Below the pieces are notes generated by a model. It was not told where the DNA came from and searched no databases. It saw only the letters and a program-made list of their open reading frames with translations. A stretch of 45,635 nucleotides of DNA from Sphingomonas sp. (GTDB lineage Bacteria > Pseudomonadota > Alphaproteobacteria > Sphingomonadales > Sphingomonadaceae). This document shows, piece after piece, positions 15,405-24,091 of this stretch; within the stretch, counting starts at the first letter, position 1; the number at the start of each line of letters is the position of its first letter. The position numbers were made by a program, and so were the translations under genes. The stretch is taken from assembly GCA_025980335.1 (NCBI GenBank), contig JAICXO010000003.1, positions 1 to 45,635 on the forward strand. Direction: 5' to 3'.

Positions 15405-15792
15405 GACCGAGCATAGCCCACATACGAGTAGCCCCGGCAAGTTTGACCTTGCCGGGGCACCATGCTTCGTTTGTCTTTCGACTCCCGAAGCACGAAATGA
15501 CCATAGCGCGATTGGCGGCACGCGCGAGTCCTAAATTGTCGGCCAGCCGACAAAAAGCGTGGATGGATCGGTGGATAAATCTGTGCGAATCGGCGCGACT
15601 CGGCCGCTTCAATAGAAAGAGCCCCGGCAGGCTCTCGCCTGACGGGGCTCCCATGCTCCCGATCCATTGATCCGCGTCATCAAACGGAGCCGATCCGCAG
15701 GCCTTTCAGCCCGGGTTCTTCCCCGGAGACACGCATCGGCGGTTCCGAAGCACGATCATAGAACCCGATTGCCCTATCTTGGTTCCGTCACC
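15405..15792. other. 388-bp stretch without a gene between thrC repeat and xthA; two GC hairpins and one palindrome
   Basis: No convincing coding sequence on either strand (the ORFs listed here lack codon bias and ribosome-binding sites). It holds a perfect 11-bp hairpin at 15431-15458 (GCCCCGGCAAG/CTTGCCGGGGC), an 18-bp near-perfect palindrome at 15536-15553 (TTGTCGGC-CA-GCCGACAA), and a 14-bp stem at 15619-15650 with one mismatch. The last is followed on the minus strand by TTTCTATT and would terminate minus-strand transcription. Both GC hairpins share GCCCCGGCA. A minus-strand small RNA is possible but unproven; the xthA promoter should lie near 15700-15790. Confidence 0.5.
15619..15650 (-). 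terminator. Hairpin terminator-like structure, minus strand
   Basis: GAGCCCCGTCAGGC and GCCTGCCGGGGCTC (minus-strand reading) pair with one mismatch around a 4-nt loop, then TTTCTATT. No minus-strand gene ends here, so it either terminates antisense transcription from xthA or belongs to an unrecognised short transcript. Confidence 0.45.
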
Positions 15793-16584
15793 ATGACGAA
15801 AAAGCGCCGGCTGCGGATCGCAAGCTACAACATCAACGGAATCAACTCGCGGCTCGATGTGCTGACGCGCTGGCTCGGGGAGTCCCGGCCCGATGTCGTC
15901 GGCCTGCAGGAGCTCAAGTGCACCGACGAGGCGTTTCCGCACGAGTCGCTCGAGGCGCTCGGCTATTCGGCCATCTGGCACGGTCAGAAGAGCTGGAACG
16001 GGGTCGCGCTGCTGAGCCGCGTCGGCGCGCCGGTCGAAACGCGGCGGGCGCTTCCCGGCGATCGGAACCTGGAGCAGAGCCGCTATATCGAGGCGGCGAT
16101 ATGCGGAATCTTGATTGGCAACATGTATGCGCCCAACGGCAATCCGAAGCCCGGGCCCAAGTTCGATTACAAGCTCGCCTGGCTGGACGCACTCGACGCG
16201 CATGCCCGCGACCTGCTCGACAGCGGCGCGCCGGCGCTGCTGATGGGCGACTTCAACGTGATCCCGACCGAAGAGGACGTCTACAAGCCCGAGCGCTGGC
16301 TGAAGGATGCCCTGTTCGCGCCCGAAGCGCGGGAGCGATTCCGGAAGCTGGTGGCGCAGGGCTGGACGGACGCGATCCGCGCGCTTTTCACGGACGAGCG
16401 GGTCTATACCTTCTGGCATTACTGGCGGAACGCATTCCAGCGCGACGCCGGGATCCGCATCGATCATTTGCTGCTGAGCCCGAGCCTTGCACCCGCTCTG
16501 AAGGACGCAGGCGTCGATCGCACGCCGCGCGGCTGGGAGAAGACCAGCGACCATGCGCCGGTCTGGGTCGAGCTGGAGGTCTGA
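15793..16584 (+). CDS. xthA: Exodeoxyribonuclease III (AP endonuclease)
   Basis: A 263-aa member of the exonuclease III/APE1 family: SYNINGINSRL (metal site Asn), VVGLQELKCTDEAFP (catalytic Glu), NMYAPNGNP, LLMGDFNVIPTEEDV (Asp-Asn), and the C-terminal RIDHLLLSPSL and KTSDHAPVWVEL (catalytic His). It cleaves DNA at abasic sites and removes 3' blocking groups in base-excision repair. The start at 15793 (MTKKRRLRIASYN) replaces the track start 15667, whose extra 42 residues have no family counterpart. Confidence 0.93.
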   Translation: MTKKRRLRIASYNINGINSRLDVLTRWLGESRPDVVGLQELKCTDEAFPHESLEALGYSAIWHGQKSWNGVALLSRVGAPVETRRALPGDRNLEQSRYIEAAICGILIGNMYAPNGNPKPGPKFDYKLAWLDALDAHARDLLDSGAPALLMGDFNVIPTEEDVYKPERWLKDALFAPEARERFRKLVAQGWTDAIRALFTDERVYTFWHYWRNAFQRDAGIRIDHLLLSPSLAPALKDAGVDRTPRGWEKTSDHAPVWVELEV

Positions 16585-16677
16585 GCCGCAAGGCGCCGTT
16601 CAGGCGCTTCGTGGCACAAACGGCCGTTCGCATTCCGACCGAGCCGAGATTGCGGTTCCGTCGCGGCGCGTGCAATA

Positions 16678-16691
16678 TGATAGCGCTATCA
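16678..16691. promoter_or_regulatory. LacI-type operator palindrome upstream of the PRC-like, cupin-like and GH29 genes
   Basis: TGATAGCGCTATCA is a perfect 14-bp palindrome ending 17 bp before the ATG at 16709. Its core TAGCGCTA is shared with the four sites in front of the sugar genes at 25742, 28379, 28620 and 40922. The position next to the start suits repression. It suggests that the 16709 gene and the cupin-like and GH29 genes behind it belong to the same regulon. Confidence 0.6.
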
Positions 16692-16708
16692 GGAAGCAGG
16701 AATCCGAT

Positions 16709-17176
16709 ATGACGCGTACGGCAACCCGACTTTTGATCACCTTCGCCTTTGCCGCTGCAGGCGCGACGGCAGCAAGTGGCCAGGTGACCGGCCCGGGATC
16801 GGCGGCGCCGCTTCCGGGAACCGGTGATTCGACGAAGATCAGCCAAGGCAACCGCGACAACAATGCCGCCTACAACCAGCTGGTGGGTGCGAGTGAGGGC
16901 ACGCCTTCGAAGAAGGAAGAGCACCATTCGGCGCACCATTCAGCGGTGCCCGCGACCGCTGCCGACATCAGGGCCGGCGCGGCGCTTCGCGACATCAAGG
17001 GGACGCCGATCGGAACCATCGTTTCCGTGGATGCCAATCAGGCGGTGGTCGACACCGGCAAGACCAAGATCGGCGTTCCGCTGGTAGCCTTCGGCAAGGA
17101 CGATCAGGGGCTGCTCCTCGGCATGACGGCAGACAAGTTCAACGAGCTGATCGCTAAAGCACAGGCAGCGCACTGA
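16709..17176 (+). CDS. Exported protein with PRC-barrel-like C-terminal domain, unknown function
   Basis: A 155-aa protein with a signal peptide (MTRTATRLLITFAFAAAGATAASG), a low-complexity middle with HHSAHHS, and a C-terminal about 65-residue domain (IRAGAALRDIKGTPIGTIVSVDANQAVVDTG) that looks like a PRC-barrel fold. AGGAAGCAGGA lies upstream of the ATG at 16709; the track start 16553 lies inside xthA. It follows a LacI-type palindrome and precedes the cupin-like gene by 41 bp. Role unknown. Confidence 0.65.
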   Translation: MTRTATRLLITFAFAAAGATAASGQVTGPGSAAPLPGTGDSTKISQGNRDNNAAYNQLVGASEGTPSKKEEHHSAHHSAVPATAADIRAGAALRDIKGTPIGTIVSVDANQAVVDTGKTKIGVPLVAFGKDDQGLLLGMTADKFNELIAKAQAAH

Positions 17177-17217
17177 GTAGCGTAACGAGCCGCGCCTCAT
17201 CCGCATCGGCGGCGGGC

Positions 17218-18234
17218 ATGGACCTGTCGCAGGCCCGCGGCGTCGCGGAGTTCGCGGCGGTCGATCGGGAGCGGTTCAATCACGATATCGAAGCGCGTCA
17301 CGAACCCGCGGTCCTTCGCGGGCTGGTTGCGGATTGGCCAGCGATCGCGGCCGCGCGCGAGTCGATCTCGGCACTGGGCGCGTATCTGAGCGAGCGCGAC
17401 AACCACGCGCGGATCCGCGTCTTTCTCGGCCAGCCTTCAATCGAAGGGCGCTATTTTTATTCTCCCAACGTCGACGGGTTCAATTTCGCGACGGCCGAGA
17501 CCACGCTGAGCAACCTGCTGAAGACCTTGCAAGATCCCGTGGAGAAACAGCGCTCGATCTATATGGGATCGACCGCCACCAGCCACATGCTGCCGAGCTT
17601 CGCGCGCGAAAATCCGATGCCGCTGGTCGACGAAGCGAAAGCACCGCCGCGGATCTGGATCGGCAACGGCAGCCGCGTCGCCGCCCATTACGACGAATCC
17701 GACAATATCGCCTGCGTCGTCGGCGGCCGCCGGCGCTTCATCCTGTTCCCGACCGACCAGGTGCAGAACCTTTACGTCGGTCCGCTCGACCGGACCATCG
17801 CCGGCCAGCCGATCAGCATGGTCGACCTCGACGCACCCGATTACGAGCGCTTCCCCGAGTTCCGCGAGGCCGAGCGGCACGCGCTCGTGGCCGACCTCGA
17901 GCCGGGTGATGCGATCTACATCCCCGCGCTGTGGTGGCACGCGGTTCAGGCGACGGGCGACCTCAACGTACTGGTCAATTACTGGTGGACCGATCACGCG
18001 CTCGACGCCAGCTCGCCGATGCACGCGCTTGGCCACGGCCTGCTCACCATCGGCTATTTGCCCGAGCACAAGCGCAAGGCGTGGCGGGTGCTGTTCGACC
18101 ATTATGTGTTCAAGACCAACGGCGAGCCTGCCGCGCACATTCCCGAGCAGGCGCGCGGGATGATCGGCCGGTCGACTCCCGAGCTCCGGCGCATGATCAA
18201 AACCTTCCTGATTCGGGCGCTGACGAGCCTCTGA
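17218..18234 (+). CDS. Cupin-like (JmjC-type) Fe(II)/2-oxoglutarate dioxygenase
   Basis: The 338-aa protein matches the bacterial cupin-like 8/JmjC group: EPAVLRGLVADWPA near the N-terminus, IWIGNGSRVAAHYDESDNIACVVGGRRRFILFP with the HxD iron ligands, and GDAIYIPALWWHAVQATGDLNVLVNYWW with the distal His. Members hydroxylate proteins or small molecules; the substrate is unknown here. Relatives occur repeatedly beside TonB receptors and tryptophan-halogenase-family genes in Caulobacterales and Sphingomonadales. It lies 2 bp before the GH29 gene and downstream of a LacI-type palindrome. No signal peptide, so cytoplasmic. Confidence 0.85.
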   Translation: MDLSQARGVAEFAAVDRERFNHDIEARHEPAVLRGLVADWPAIAAARESISALGAYLSERDNHARIRVFLGQPSIEGRYFYSPNVDGFNFATAETTLSNLLKTLQDPVEKQRSIYMGSTATSHMLPSFARENPMPLVDEAKAPPRIWIGNGSRVAAHYDESDNIACVVGGRRRFILFPTDQVQNLYVGPLDRTIAGQPISMVDLDAPDYERFPEFREAERHALVADLEPGDAIYIPALWWHAVQATGDLNVLVNYWWTDHALDASSPMHALGHGLLTIGYLPEHKRKAWRVLFDHYVFKTNGEPAAHIPEQARGMIGRSTPELRRMIKTFLIRALTSL

Positions 18235-18236
18235 TC

Positions 18237-19874
18237 GTGCGGGTCGACCGGCGGCGGTTCCTTGCTGGAGGTGCAGCGGCGGCTTGCGCGGGACCGGTGC
18301 GGGCGCAGACCTCCTCCCGTTTCGCACCGACGTGGGAATCGCTCGCGAGCCAGTATCGCATGCCGGAATGGTTCCGCGACGCGAAGTTCGGGATCTGGGC
18401 GCATTGGGGCCCACAATGCCAGCCCGAATGGGGCGATTGGTACGCGCGGCTGATGTACATCCAGGGGCGGCAGCCGTGGTTTCCTCCCGAAACCGCGTAC
18501 CAGCACCATGTGAAGCATTACGGGCATCCGAGCCGCACCGGGTTCATCGACGTTATCGGGCGGTGGAAGGCGGAGCATTGGGACCCCGACGACCTGATCC
18601 GCCGGTACGTGAAAGCCGGCGCGCGCTACTTCTTCGCAATGGCCAGCCACCACGACAATTTCGACAATTTCGCGAGCAGGCATCACGGCTGGAATTCGAC
18701 CCGCGTGGGGCCCAAGCGCGACATCCTCGGCGGGTGGGAACCGGTGGTGCGCGAAGCGGGGCTCAAGTTCGGAATCTCCAACCATTCGAGCCACGCATGG
18801 CACTGGTACCAGGTCGCCTACGGCTATGATGCCGAAGGCCCGATGCGGGGGCGCCGCTACGATGCGTACTGGCTCAGGAAGCGGCACGGGCGCGACAAAT
18901 TCTGGGAAGGCCTCGACCCGCAGGAGCTCTACACGGGTCCTTATTACGTGCCGCCCGACGGCATCACGTCGGACCAGGCAATGATGGACTGGCACGACAA
19001 GCGGGACGGCCAATGGATCGAGGCGGCGCCTCCGTTCAACCCGGGTTTCGTGCGCAAATGGCTGCTGCGGCAGAACCAGATTGTCGACGATTACCGGCCC
19101 GACCTCATCTACTTCGACGACACGGGTCTGCCGCTGGGGCAGGCCGGCCTCGAAGCGGCTGCGCATTACTACAACCGGGCGATCGAGTGGCGCGGCGATG
19201 TCGACGTGGTCGTGTTCGGGAAGAAGCTCGAGGGCCTGCAGCGGCGCGCGATCGTCGAAGACGTGGAACGCGGCTTTGTCGACGAAATCCGCGAGCTTCC
19301 GTGGCAGACGGATACATGCATCGGCAACTGGCACTATTCGCGGCGCATCTACGAGCAGAACGCCTACAAGACGCCGAAGGAGGTCATCCAGCGGCTGGCC
19401 GACGTCGTGGCGAAGAACGGCAATCTGCTGCTCAACATTCCGGTGCGCGGCGATGGCACGATCGACGAGAAGGAGATCGCGATCGTCGACGTGATCGCCC
19501 GATGGACCGCGCGCAATGGCGAGGCGATCTTTGCAACGCGGCCGTGGCGCAAGTTCGGCGAGGGCCCGACAAGGCCGCCCGAAGGCTCGCTTAACGAAGA
19601 CCAGGCGAAGCCGTTCACGAGCGGGGACGTGCGGTTCACGCGCAAGGGGGATGCGCTCTACGCGATCTTCATGGAATGGCCGGAGCGGGAGAGTGCGATC
19701 GCGTCGCTCGGCGTCCGCGCATTGCCCGATGCAGTCATCGAAAATGTGCAGCTGCTCGGCGGACCGCCGCTGCAATTCCGGCGCGATGCGGATGCACTCC
19801 GAATCAGATTGCCATCGCCGAGTGACGGAACATTCACACCGGCGATACGCATTTTCGGCCGTGGACTTGTATGA
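18237..19874 (+). CDS. GH29 alpha-L-fucosidase, Tat-exported
   Basis: A 545-aa product from the GTG at 18237 with a twin-arginine signal (VDRRRFLAGGAAAACAGPV). Family GH29 features are WFRDAKFGIWAHWGPQC, AGARYFFAMASHHDNFDNF, and YRPDLIYFDDTGLP with the likely nucleophile Asp; LLLNIPVRGDGTIDEKE closes the catalytic domain and a beta-sandwich follows. It releases L-fucose from polysaccharides in the periplasm. The track start 17931 lies inside the cupin-like gene. The two-bp gap to that gene implies one transcript. It could serve fucosylated xyloglucan. A dispersed repeat follows its stop. Confidence 0.88.
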   Translation: MRVDRRRFLAGGAAAACAGPVRAQTSSRFAPTWESLASQYRMPEWFRDAKFGIWAHWGPQCQPEWGDWYARLMYIQGRQPWFPPETAYQHHVKHYGHPSRTGFIDVIGRWKAEHWDPDDLIRRYVKAGARYFFAMASHHDNFDNFASRHHGWNSTRVGPKRDILGGWEPVVREAGLKFGISNHSSHAWHWYQVAYGYDAEGPMRGRRYDAYWLRKRHGRDKFWEGLDPQELYTGPYYVPPDGITSDQAMMDWHDKRDGQWIEAAPPFNPGFVRKWLLRQNQIVDDYRPDLIYFDDTGLPLGQAGLEAAAHYYNRAIEWRGDVDVVVFGKKLEGLQRRAIVEDVERGFVDEIRELPWQTDTCIGNWHYSRRIYEQNAYKTPKEVIQRLADVVAKNGNLLLNIPVRGDGTIDEKEIAIVDVIARWTARNGEAIFATRPWRKFGEGPTRPPEGSLNEDQAKPFTSGDVRFTRKGDALYAIFMEWPERESAIASLGVRALPDAVIENVQLLGGPPLQFRRDADALRIRLPSPSDGTFTPAIRIFGRGLV

Positions 19875-19881
19875 CGTTTAT

Positions 19882-19953
19882 CGTCACCCCCGCGGAAGCG
19901 GGGGTCCCGCTGCCTTCAAGAATAGCGGGATTCCCGCTTTCGCGGGAATGACG
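19882..19953. repeat. Dispersed palindromic repeat (copy 2), reverse orientation
   Basis: The reverse complement reads CGTCATTCCCGCGAAAGCGG...CGGGGGTGACG and matches the 15319-15404 element along both arms, lacking about 14 bp of the middle. It fills almost the whole space between the GH29 stop (19874) and the peptidase start (19974), leaving little room for a separate promoter. Confidence 0.85.
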
Positions 19954-19973
19954 AGTTGGCGAAAGATGCGCGA

Positions 19974-21104
19974 ATGCGAAACCTTGTCTGCTCGCTTGCC
20001 CTCTTGCTCAGCATGACCTCCGCCGTCCATGCCGAGCATCGCCCGCGCGCTCGCGAGGCGGGGATCGTCATCGGCATTCTTCCGACCGGCCCGTTGAACG
20101 CGATCACCGATGTCGCGGGCGTGAAGGTCGGGCAGGTGACGATCGTCGAAGGAAGGAACATCCGCACCGGCGTCACCGCGATCCTTCCGCACGGCGGCAA
20201 CATCTATCAGGACAAGGTTCCGGCGGGGTTCTCCGTCGGCAATGCGTACGGCAAGTTCATGGGCTCGACGCAGATCAAGGAGCTCGGCGAGATCGAAACT
20301 CCGATCCTGCTGACCAATACGCTGAACGTGCCGGAGGCCGCGGCCGGAATCATCGAGTGGACGCTCGAGCAGCCCGGCGACGAGCAGGTGCGGTCGGTCA
20401 ATGCAGTGGTCGGCGAGACCAACGACGGCACGCTCAACGACATCCGTGCTCGCCGGGTACGGCCCGCGGACGCAATCGCCGCGATCGAGTCCGCAAAGGA
20501 AGGGCCGGTGCAGGAAGGCGCCGTCGGCGCCGGGACCGGAACCATCGCGTTCGGTTGGAAAGGCGGGATCGGCACCAGCTCGCGCAAGCTTCCAGCGAAC
20601 CTCGGCGGCTGGACCGTCGGCGTGCTGGTGCAGACCAATTACGGCGGCGTGCTGCAGGTCGCCGGCGTGCCCGTCGGACAGGAGCTTGGACAATATTTTC
20701 TCAAGGACGAGCTATCGAAGGCGAGTGGCGACGGGTCATGCATCGTGGTCGTCGCCACCGACGCGCCGCTCTCCGACCGCAACCTCGAGCGGCTCGCGCG
20801 TCGCGGGCTGCTCGGAATTGCACGCACCGGATCGCCGATGACCAACGGCTCGGGCGAATATGCGGTCGCGTTCTCGACCAACGCGGACGTGCGCCGCACG
20901 CCCGAACGCCGAGCGCATCCGAGCCCGATCGTCGACGTGCCGAACGACCTCATGTCGCCGCTGTTCGAAGCCGCGGTCGAGGCGACGGAGGAGGCGGCGA
21001 TCAATTCGCTGTTCGCGGCGACCCCGATGGATAGCAACGGCCATCACATCGAAGCGCTTCCGGTCGATCAGGTGGTGAGGCTCTACAAGCGGGCGCGGAA
21101 GTGA
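19974..21104 (+). CDS. dmpA: P1/DmpA-family aminopeptidase, exported
   Basis: A 376-aa product with a signal peptide (MRNLVCSLALLLSMTSAVHA). Family DmpA/P1 traits are GPLNAITDVAGVKVGQVTI, the NAVVGETNDGTLND region and the self-cleavage site SGDGSCIVVVATDAPL, where the precursor splits before the Ser, which becomes the N-terminal nucleophile. These N-terminal-nucleophile enzymes cleave D- or L-amino acids or beta-amino acids from peptides. I use the ATG at 19974; the track start 19956 (TTG) lies at the edge of the repeat. The ribosome-binding site is weak. Its place behind GH29 is likely incidental or repeat-mediated. Confidence 0.85.
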   Translation: MRNLVCSLALLLSMTSAVHAEHRPRAREAGIVIGILPTGPLNAITDVAGVKVGQVTIVEGRNIRTGVTAILPHGGNIYQDKVPAGFSVGNAYGKFMGSTQIKELGEIETPILLTNTLNVPEAAAGIIEWTLEQPGDEQVRSVNAVVGETNDGTLNDIRARRVRPADAIAAIESAKEGPVQEGAVGAGTGTIAFGWKGGIGTSSRKLPANLGGWTVGVLVQTNYGGVLQVAGVPVGQELGQYFLKDELSKASGDGSCIVVVATDAPLSDRNLERLARRGLLGIARTGSPMTNGSGEYAVAFSTNADVRRTPERRAHPSPIVDVPNDLMSPLFEAAVEATEEAAINSLFAATPMDSNGHHIEALPVDQVVRLYKRARK

Positions 21105-21115
21105 CGCGCCCAATT

Positions 21116-21228
21116 CCGCTCATCCTGAGTAGCCGCTGAGCGAAGCCGAAGCGGCGTATCGAAGGACCGCCCTTCGATACGCGTCTTCGATGCGCTTCGC
21201 TTACTCAGCCGCTACTCAGAATGAGCGG
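21116..21228. repeat. Large inverted repeat between convergent genes, bidirectional terminator
   Basis: CCGCTCATCCTGAGTAG (21116) and CTACTCAGAATGAGCGG (21212) are inverted copies matching 16 of 17 positions. The inner part holds a perfect 11-bp stem CGTATCGAAGG/CCTTCGATACG. TGACTTTTTATTT follows on the plus strand, so it can end the peptidase transcript. The same kind of CATCCTGAG...GAAGCG element is widely dispersed in sphingomonads. Confidence 0.8.
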
Positions 21229-21235
21229 TGACTTT

Positions 21236-24091
21236 TTATTTCATCCGGAGGATCACCGGAGCGCCACAATATGTGACCGTGACATCGGCCCTTGCCTCGA
21301 ACGATAGCGCGCGCGCGCTCCCGGGCTTCATCCAGCGGACGTTGACGACGCGCTTGCCTGCCATTCCGGCGTAGCCGTTCCCTTCGCGCGCGCCGATCGT
21401 CAGCGTTTTGGTGCGCTCGTCCCACTTCAGCGGGATGCGGGAATATCGGCCGTGGAGGTACTGGCGGCTGGTGCCGTCGTCTTCGTAGAGCGAGAAGCTG
21501 CCGTCGGCCCCGGTGTAGACGTTGAGCGTGACCGGGGAGTGCGAATTGTTGCCGGTGTGCTGGATCGCGGGGCCGCTCGGGACGATCGAGCCGGCGCGGA
21601 CGAACAGGGGCATGCGCTGGTACGGCGCCGCGGCGGTGATCGTCTGACCGCCGTGCATGCTCCGGCCCGAGTAGAAATCGTACCAGGTGCCCGCCGGCAA
21701 ATAGACCTTGCGCGAGCGCACTTTGTACTCGGTGACCGGTGCGACGAGGAACGCAGGCCCGAACATATATTCGTCGCCGATGCCCCAGGTCTTCTTGTCG
21801 CCGGGAAAATCCATCACCAGCGCGCGCATGATCGTGCTGTCGTGGAAGTAGGTGTCGGCGCCGAGCGTGTAGATGTAGGGCATCAGCCGGTAGCGGAGGC
21901 GATCGTACCAGACCATCGAATTGTACGTCGGCGAACCGGTTGGCGAGAGTTCGTAGATTTCGCGCTTGATGAGCTCACCGTGGCTTCGGAACACGGGCGA
22001 GAAGGCGCCGAACTGGAACCAGCGCGTGTTGAGCTCGCGCCATTCGGCAAGGTCCGGCGGCGTTGGCTTCTGAAAGCGCGGCTCCATCGTGTAGCCGCCG
22101 ATGTCGTGGCTCCAGTTGGGATCGCCCGACAGCGAGAAGTTGAGCCCGGCCGAAATCTGCTCGCGCAAATTGTCCCACCGCGACGCGACGTCGCCCGACC
22201 AGACGGCGGCGCTGTCGCGCTGGATGCCGCCGAATGCAGAGCGCGTCAGGATGAAGGGGCGGACGTCCGGCTTGTCGGCAATCTGGTGCTCGTGGACTCC
22301 ATCGACGTGCATCAGCGGATATGAGTTGAAGTTGGGTTCGGCAGGCCCCAGCGCCGTCGGTCCCATGCGCCGCGCAGTTTCCGCAGGCGAGATGTTCGAG
22401 TGAAAGTCGGGCTCGTCGGAATCGAGCCACCAGGCGTCGAAGCCTTTGCTCTCGATTCCGTCGCGGACCTGGCTCCAGTACAGATCGCGCGCCTTCGGAT
22501 TGTACGGGTCGTAAAAGGCATTGAAGTAGCCCGGGCCCACCCAGTCGAGGTACATGAGCTTGAGGTAGTCCGGGTCAGTCGGCTCCTCAGGCCGCGGGTT
22601 CGCCATGCGGTCGAGCATGCCGTCAATCGAGTCGAGTGCCTGGTAGTTCGGGATGCCCTTGTAATATTTCGCCCACACCGAGATCATGACGTGCGCGCCG
22701 TTGGCGTGAATGTCGTCGACCATTCCCTTGGGGTCGGGGAAGCGCGCGGGGTCGAAGCACTGGCAGCCCCATTGGTCCTGCGGCCAGTAGAGCCAATCCT
22801 GCACCATATTGTCGAGTGGTAGGCCGCGCTTTCGATATTCGTGGAGCACGCCGAGCAGCTGGTCCTGCGTCTCGTACCGCTGGCGGCTCTGCCAGAATCC
22901 GTAAGCCCATTTGGGCAGGATCGGCGCCTTGCCGGTGAGCGCGCGATAGCCGGCGATCACGCCGTCCATGCTGGTACCGGGAATGAAGTAATAATCGACT
23001 GCGCGCGCGAAGTCGGACGAGAGGGTAAGCGAGTGCCGGTCGGCTTCGGGACGCGGATTGTCGTGGAGCAGTGCGATGTAACCCGAGTCCGGCTCCCATT
23101 CGACGCGGATCTTGTGCGGCGTGCCGGCGGCGAGCTCCACGTCGAAATTATGGTACCAGGGATTCCAGTTCTGGCGCCAGCGGTCGAGCACTTCGCGGCT
23201 GTCGACGAAGACCTTGAAATAGCTCGAGCCGTAGAGGCGGAAGCGGTGCAGGCCGCCGGTGAGCGGCACGACCGTGCCTTCCCAGGTGACGTGCAGTCCG
23301 GGCACCGTCTGTTGCATGTCGGGGGTGCGGGTTCCGGCGGGCCAGCGGTTCACGTCTTCCAGATACTGGAGCTGGATGGTCGGCTCGTTGCGCTTCGCGA
23401 TCGTCTTGCCCTTGACCGAGTAGGTTGCGGTCCAGCCGCTGCCGCCATTCACCTGCAATCCGTCGTCCGGAGCGCCGGCGTAGGTGTAGGGCTTAGGGTC
23501 GCCGAAGCGGGTGACGGAATCGTTGTCCCACAGCAGCCCATAGTTGCGCGTCGAGACCACGAACGGGATCGCGACGTCCACGTTGTGCTGGGCGAGCACG
23601 ACGTCATCGCCGTTGTAGTTCATCTGGCCGAACTGGTGCTGCCCGAGTCCGTAGAATCCCTCGTCGGTGCCGCGGTTGAACTGCTGCGAGATCGACAGCC
23701 ACGGCACGCCTTCCGCGCTCGCCGGCGCGAACGAAGGCGGAGCGGTTTGCGCGAGCACGACATGGCCCGCGGCATCGCGGAAGCTCACCTTGCCGTTCTG
23801 CAGATCGACGTCGGCGAACGCCTTGCCGGTGCTGAGGGTCACGGTGCCGCCGTTTTGCGCGACCGTGAATCCGGCGACGGGCTTTGCCCTGACCATCAGG
23901 CTCGCGGGTAATTGCACGTCGGCCGTGGGCGCTTCGGTCACGCGAATGATCCCGTCGGCGTAGGCCTGCAGCCGCACTTGCGGGCCGGTCGCCGGGGTGA
24001 CGACGATGCCGGTATCGGTCCGCTGATAGCTCTGCGCGAGCGCGGGCGTGCTCGCGCTCGCGAGCACCAGGGCCATCACTGCAAGTCTCAT
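21236..24091 (-). CDS. GH31 alpha-xylosidase-type glycosidase with PA14-like insert
   Basis: A 951-aa exported enzyme (signal MRLAVMALVLASASTPALAQ). The N-terminal beta-sandwich (about 30-230) is interrupted by a PA14-like domain at about 230-345 (GLHRFRLYGSSYFKVFVDSRE). The GH31 barrel follows, with the likely nucleophile Asp557 in WWLDSDEPDF and the acid/base Asp in VWSGDVASRW. The PA14 insert in this place is known from the xyloglucan-specific alpha-xylosidase Xyl31A of Cellvibrio japonicus, so removal of xylose side chains from xyloglucan fragments is the best guess; alpha-glucosidase is the alternative. It overlaps the GH35 stop in ATGA. Start chosen at 24091 on the signal peptide; the track's 24403 adds antisense-like sequence. 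Confidence 0.88.
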   Translation of the reverse strand: MRLAVMALVLASASTPALAQSYQRTDTGIVVTPATGPQVRLQAYADGIIRVTEAPTADVQLPASLMVRAKPVAGFTVAQNGGTVTLSTGKAFADVDLQNGKVSFRDAAGHVVLAQTAPPSFAPASAEGVPWLSISQQFNRGTDEGFYGLGQHQFGQMNYNGDDVVLAQHNVDVAIPFVVSTRNYGLLWDNDSVTRFGDPKPYTYAGAPDDGLQVNGGSGWTATYSVKGKTIAKRNEPTIQLQYLEDVNRWPAGTRTPDMQQTVPGLHVTWEGTVVPLTGGLHRFRLYGSSYFKVFVDSREVLDRWRQNWNPWYHNFDVELAAGTPHKIRVEWEPDSGYIALLHDNPRPEADRHSLTLSSDFARAVDYYFIPGTSMDGVIAGYRALTGKAPILPKWAYGFWQSRQRYETQDQLLGVLHEYRKRGLPLDNMVQDWLYWPQDQWGCQCFDPARFPDPKGMVDDIHANGAHVMISVWAKYYKGIPNYQALDSIDGMLDRMANPRPEEPTDPDYLKLMYLDWVGPGYFNAFYDPYNPKARDLYWSQVRDGIESKGFDAWWLDSDEPDFHSNISPAETARRMGPTALGPAEPNFNSYPLMHVDGVHEHQIADKPDVRPFILTRSAFGGIQRDSAAVWSGDVASRWDNLREQISAGLNFSLSGDPNWSHDIGGYTMEPRFQKPTPPDLAEWRELNTRWFQFGAFSPVFRSHGELIKREIYELSPTGSPTYNSMVWYDRLRYRLMPYIYTLGADTYFHDSTIMRALVMDFPGDKKTWGIGDEYMFGPAFLVAPVTEYKVRSRKVYLPAGTWYDFYSGRSMHGGQTITAAAPYQRMPLFVRAGSIVPSGPAIQHTGNNSHSPVTLNVYTGADGSFSLYEDDGTSRQYLHGRYSRIPLKWDERTKTLTIGAREGNGYAGMAGKRVVNVRWMKPGSARALSFEARADVTVTYCGAPVILRMK

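Noticed and set aside
18102-19775. 557-aa minus-strand ORF opposite GH29
   Set aside because: It is a long shadow caused by high GC; no motif and no ribosome-binding site, while the GH29 frame has full family features.
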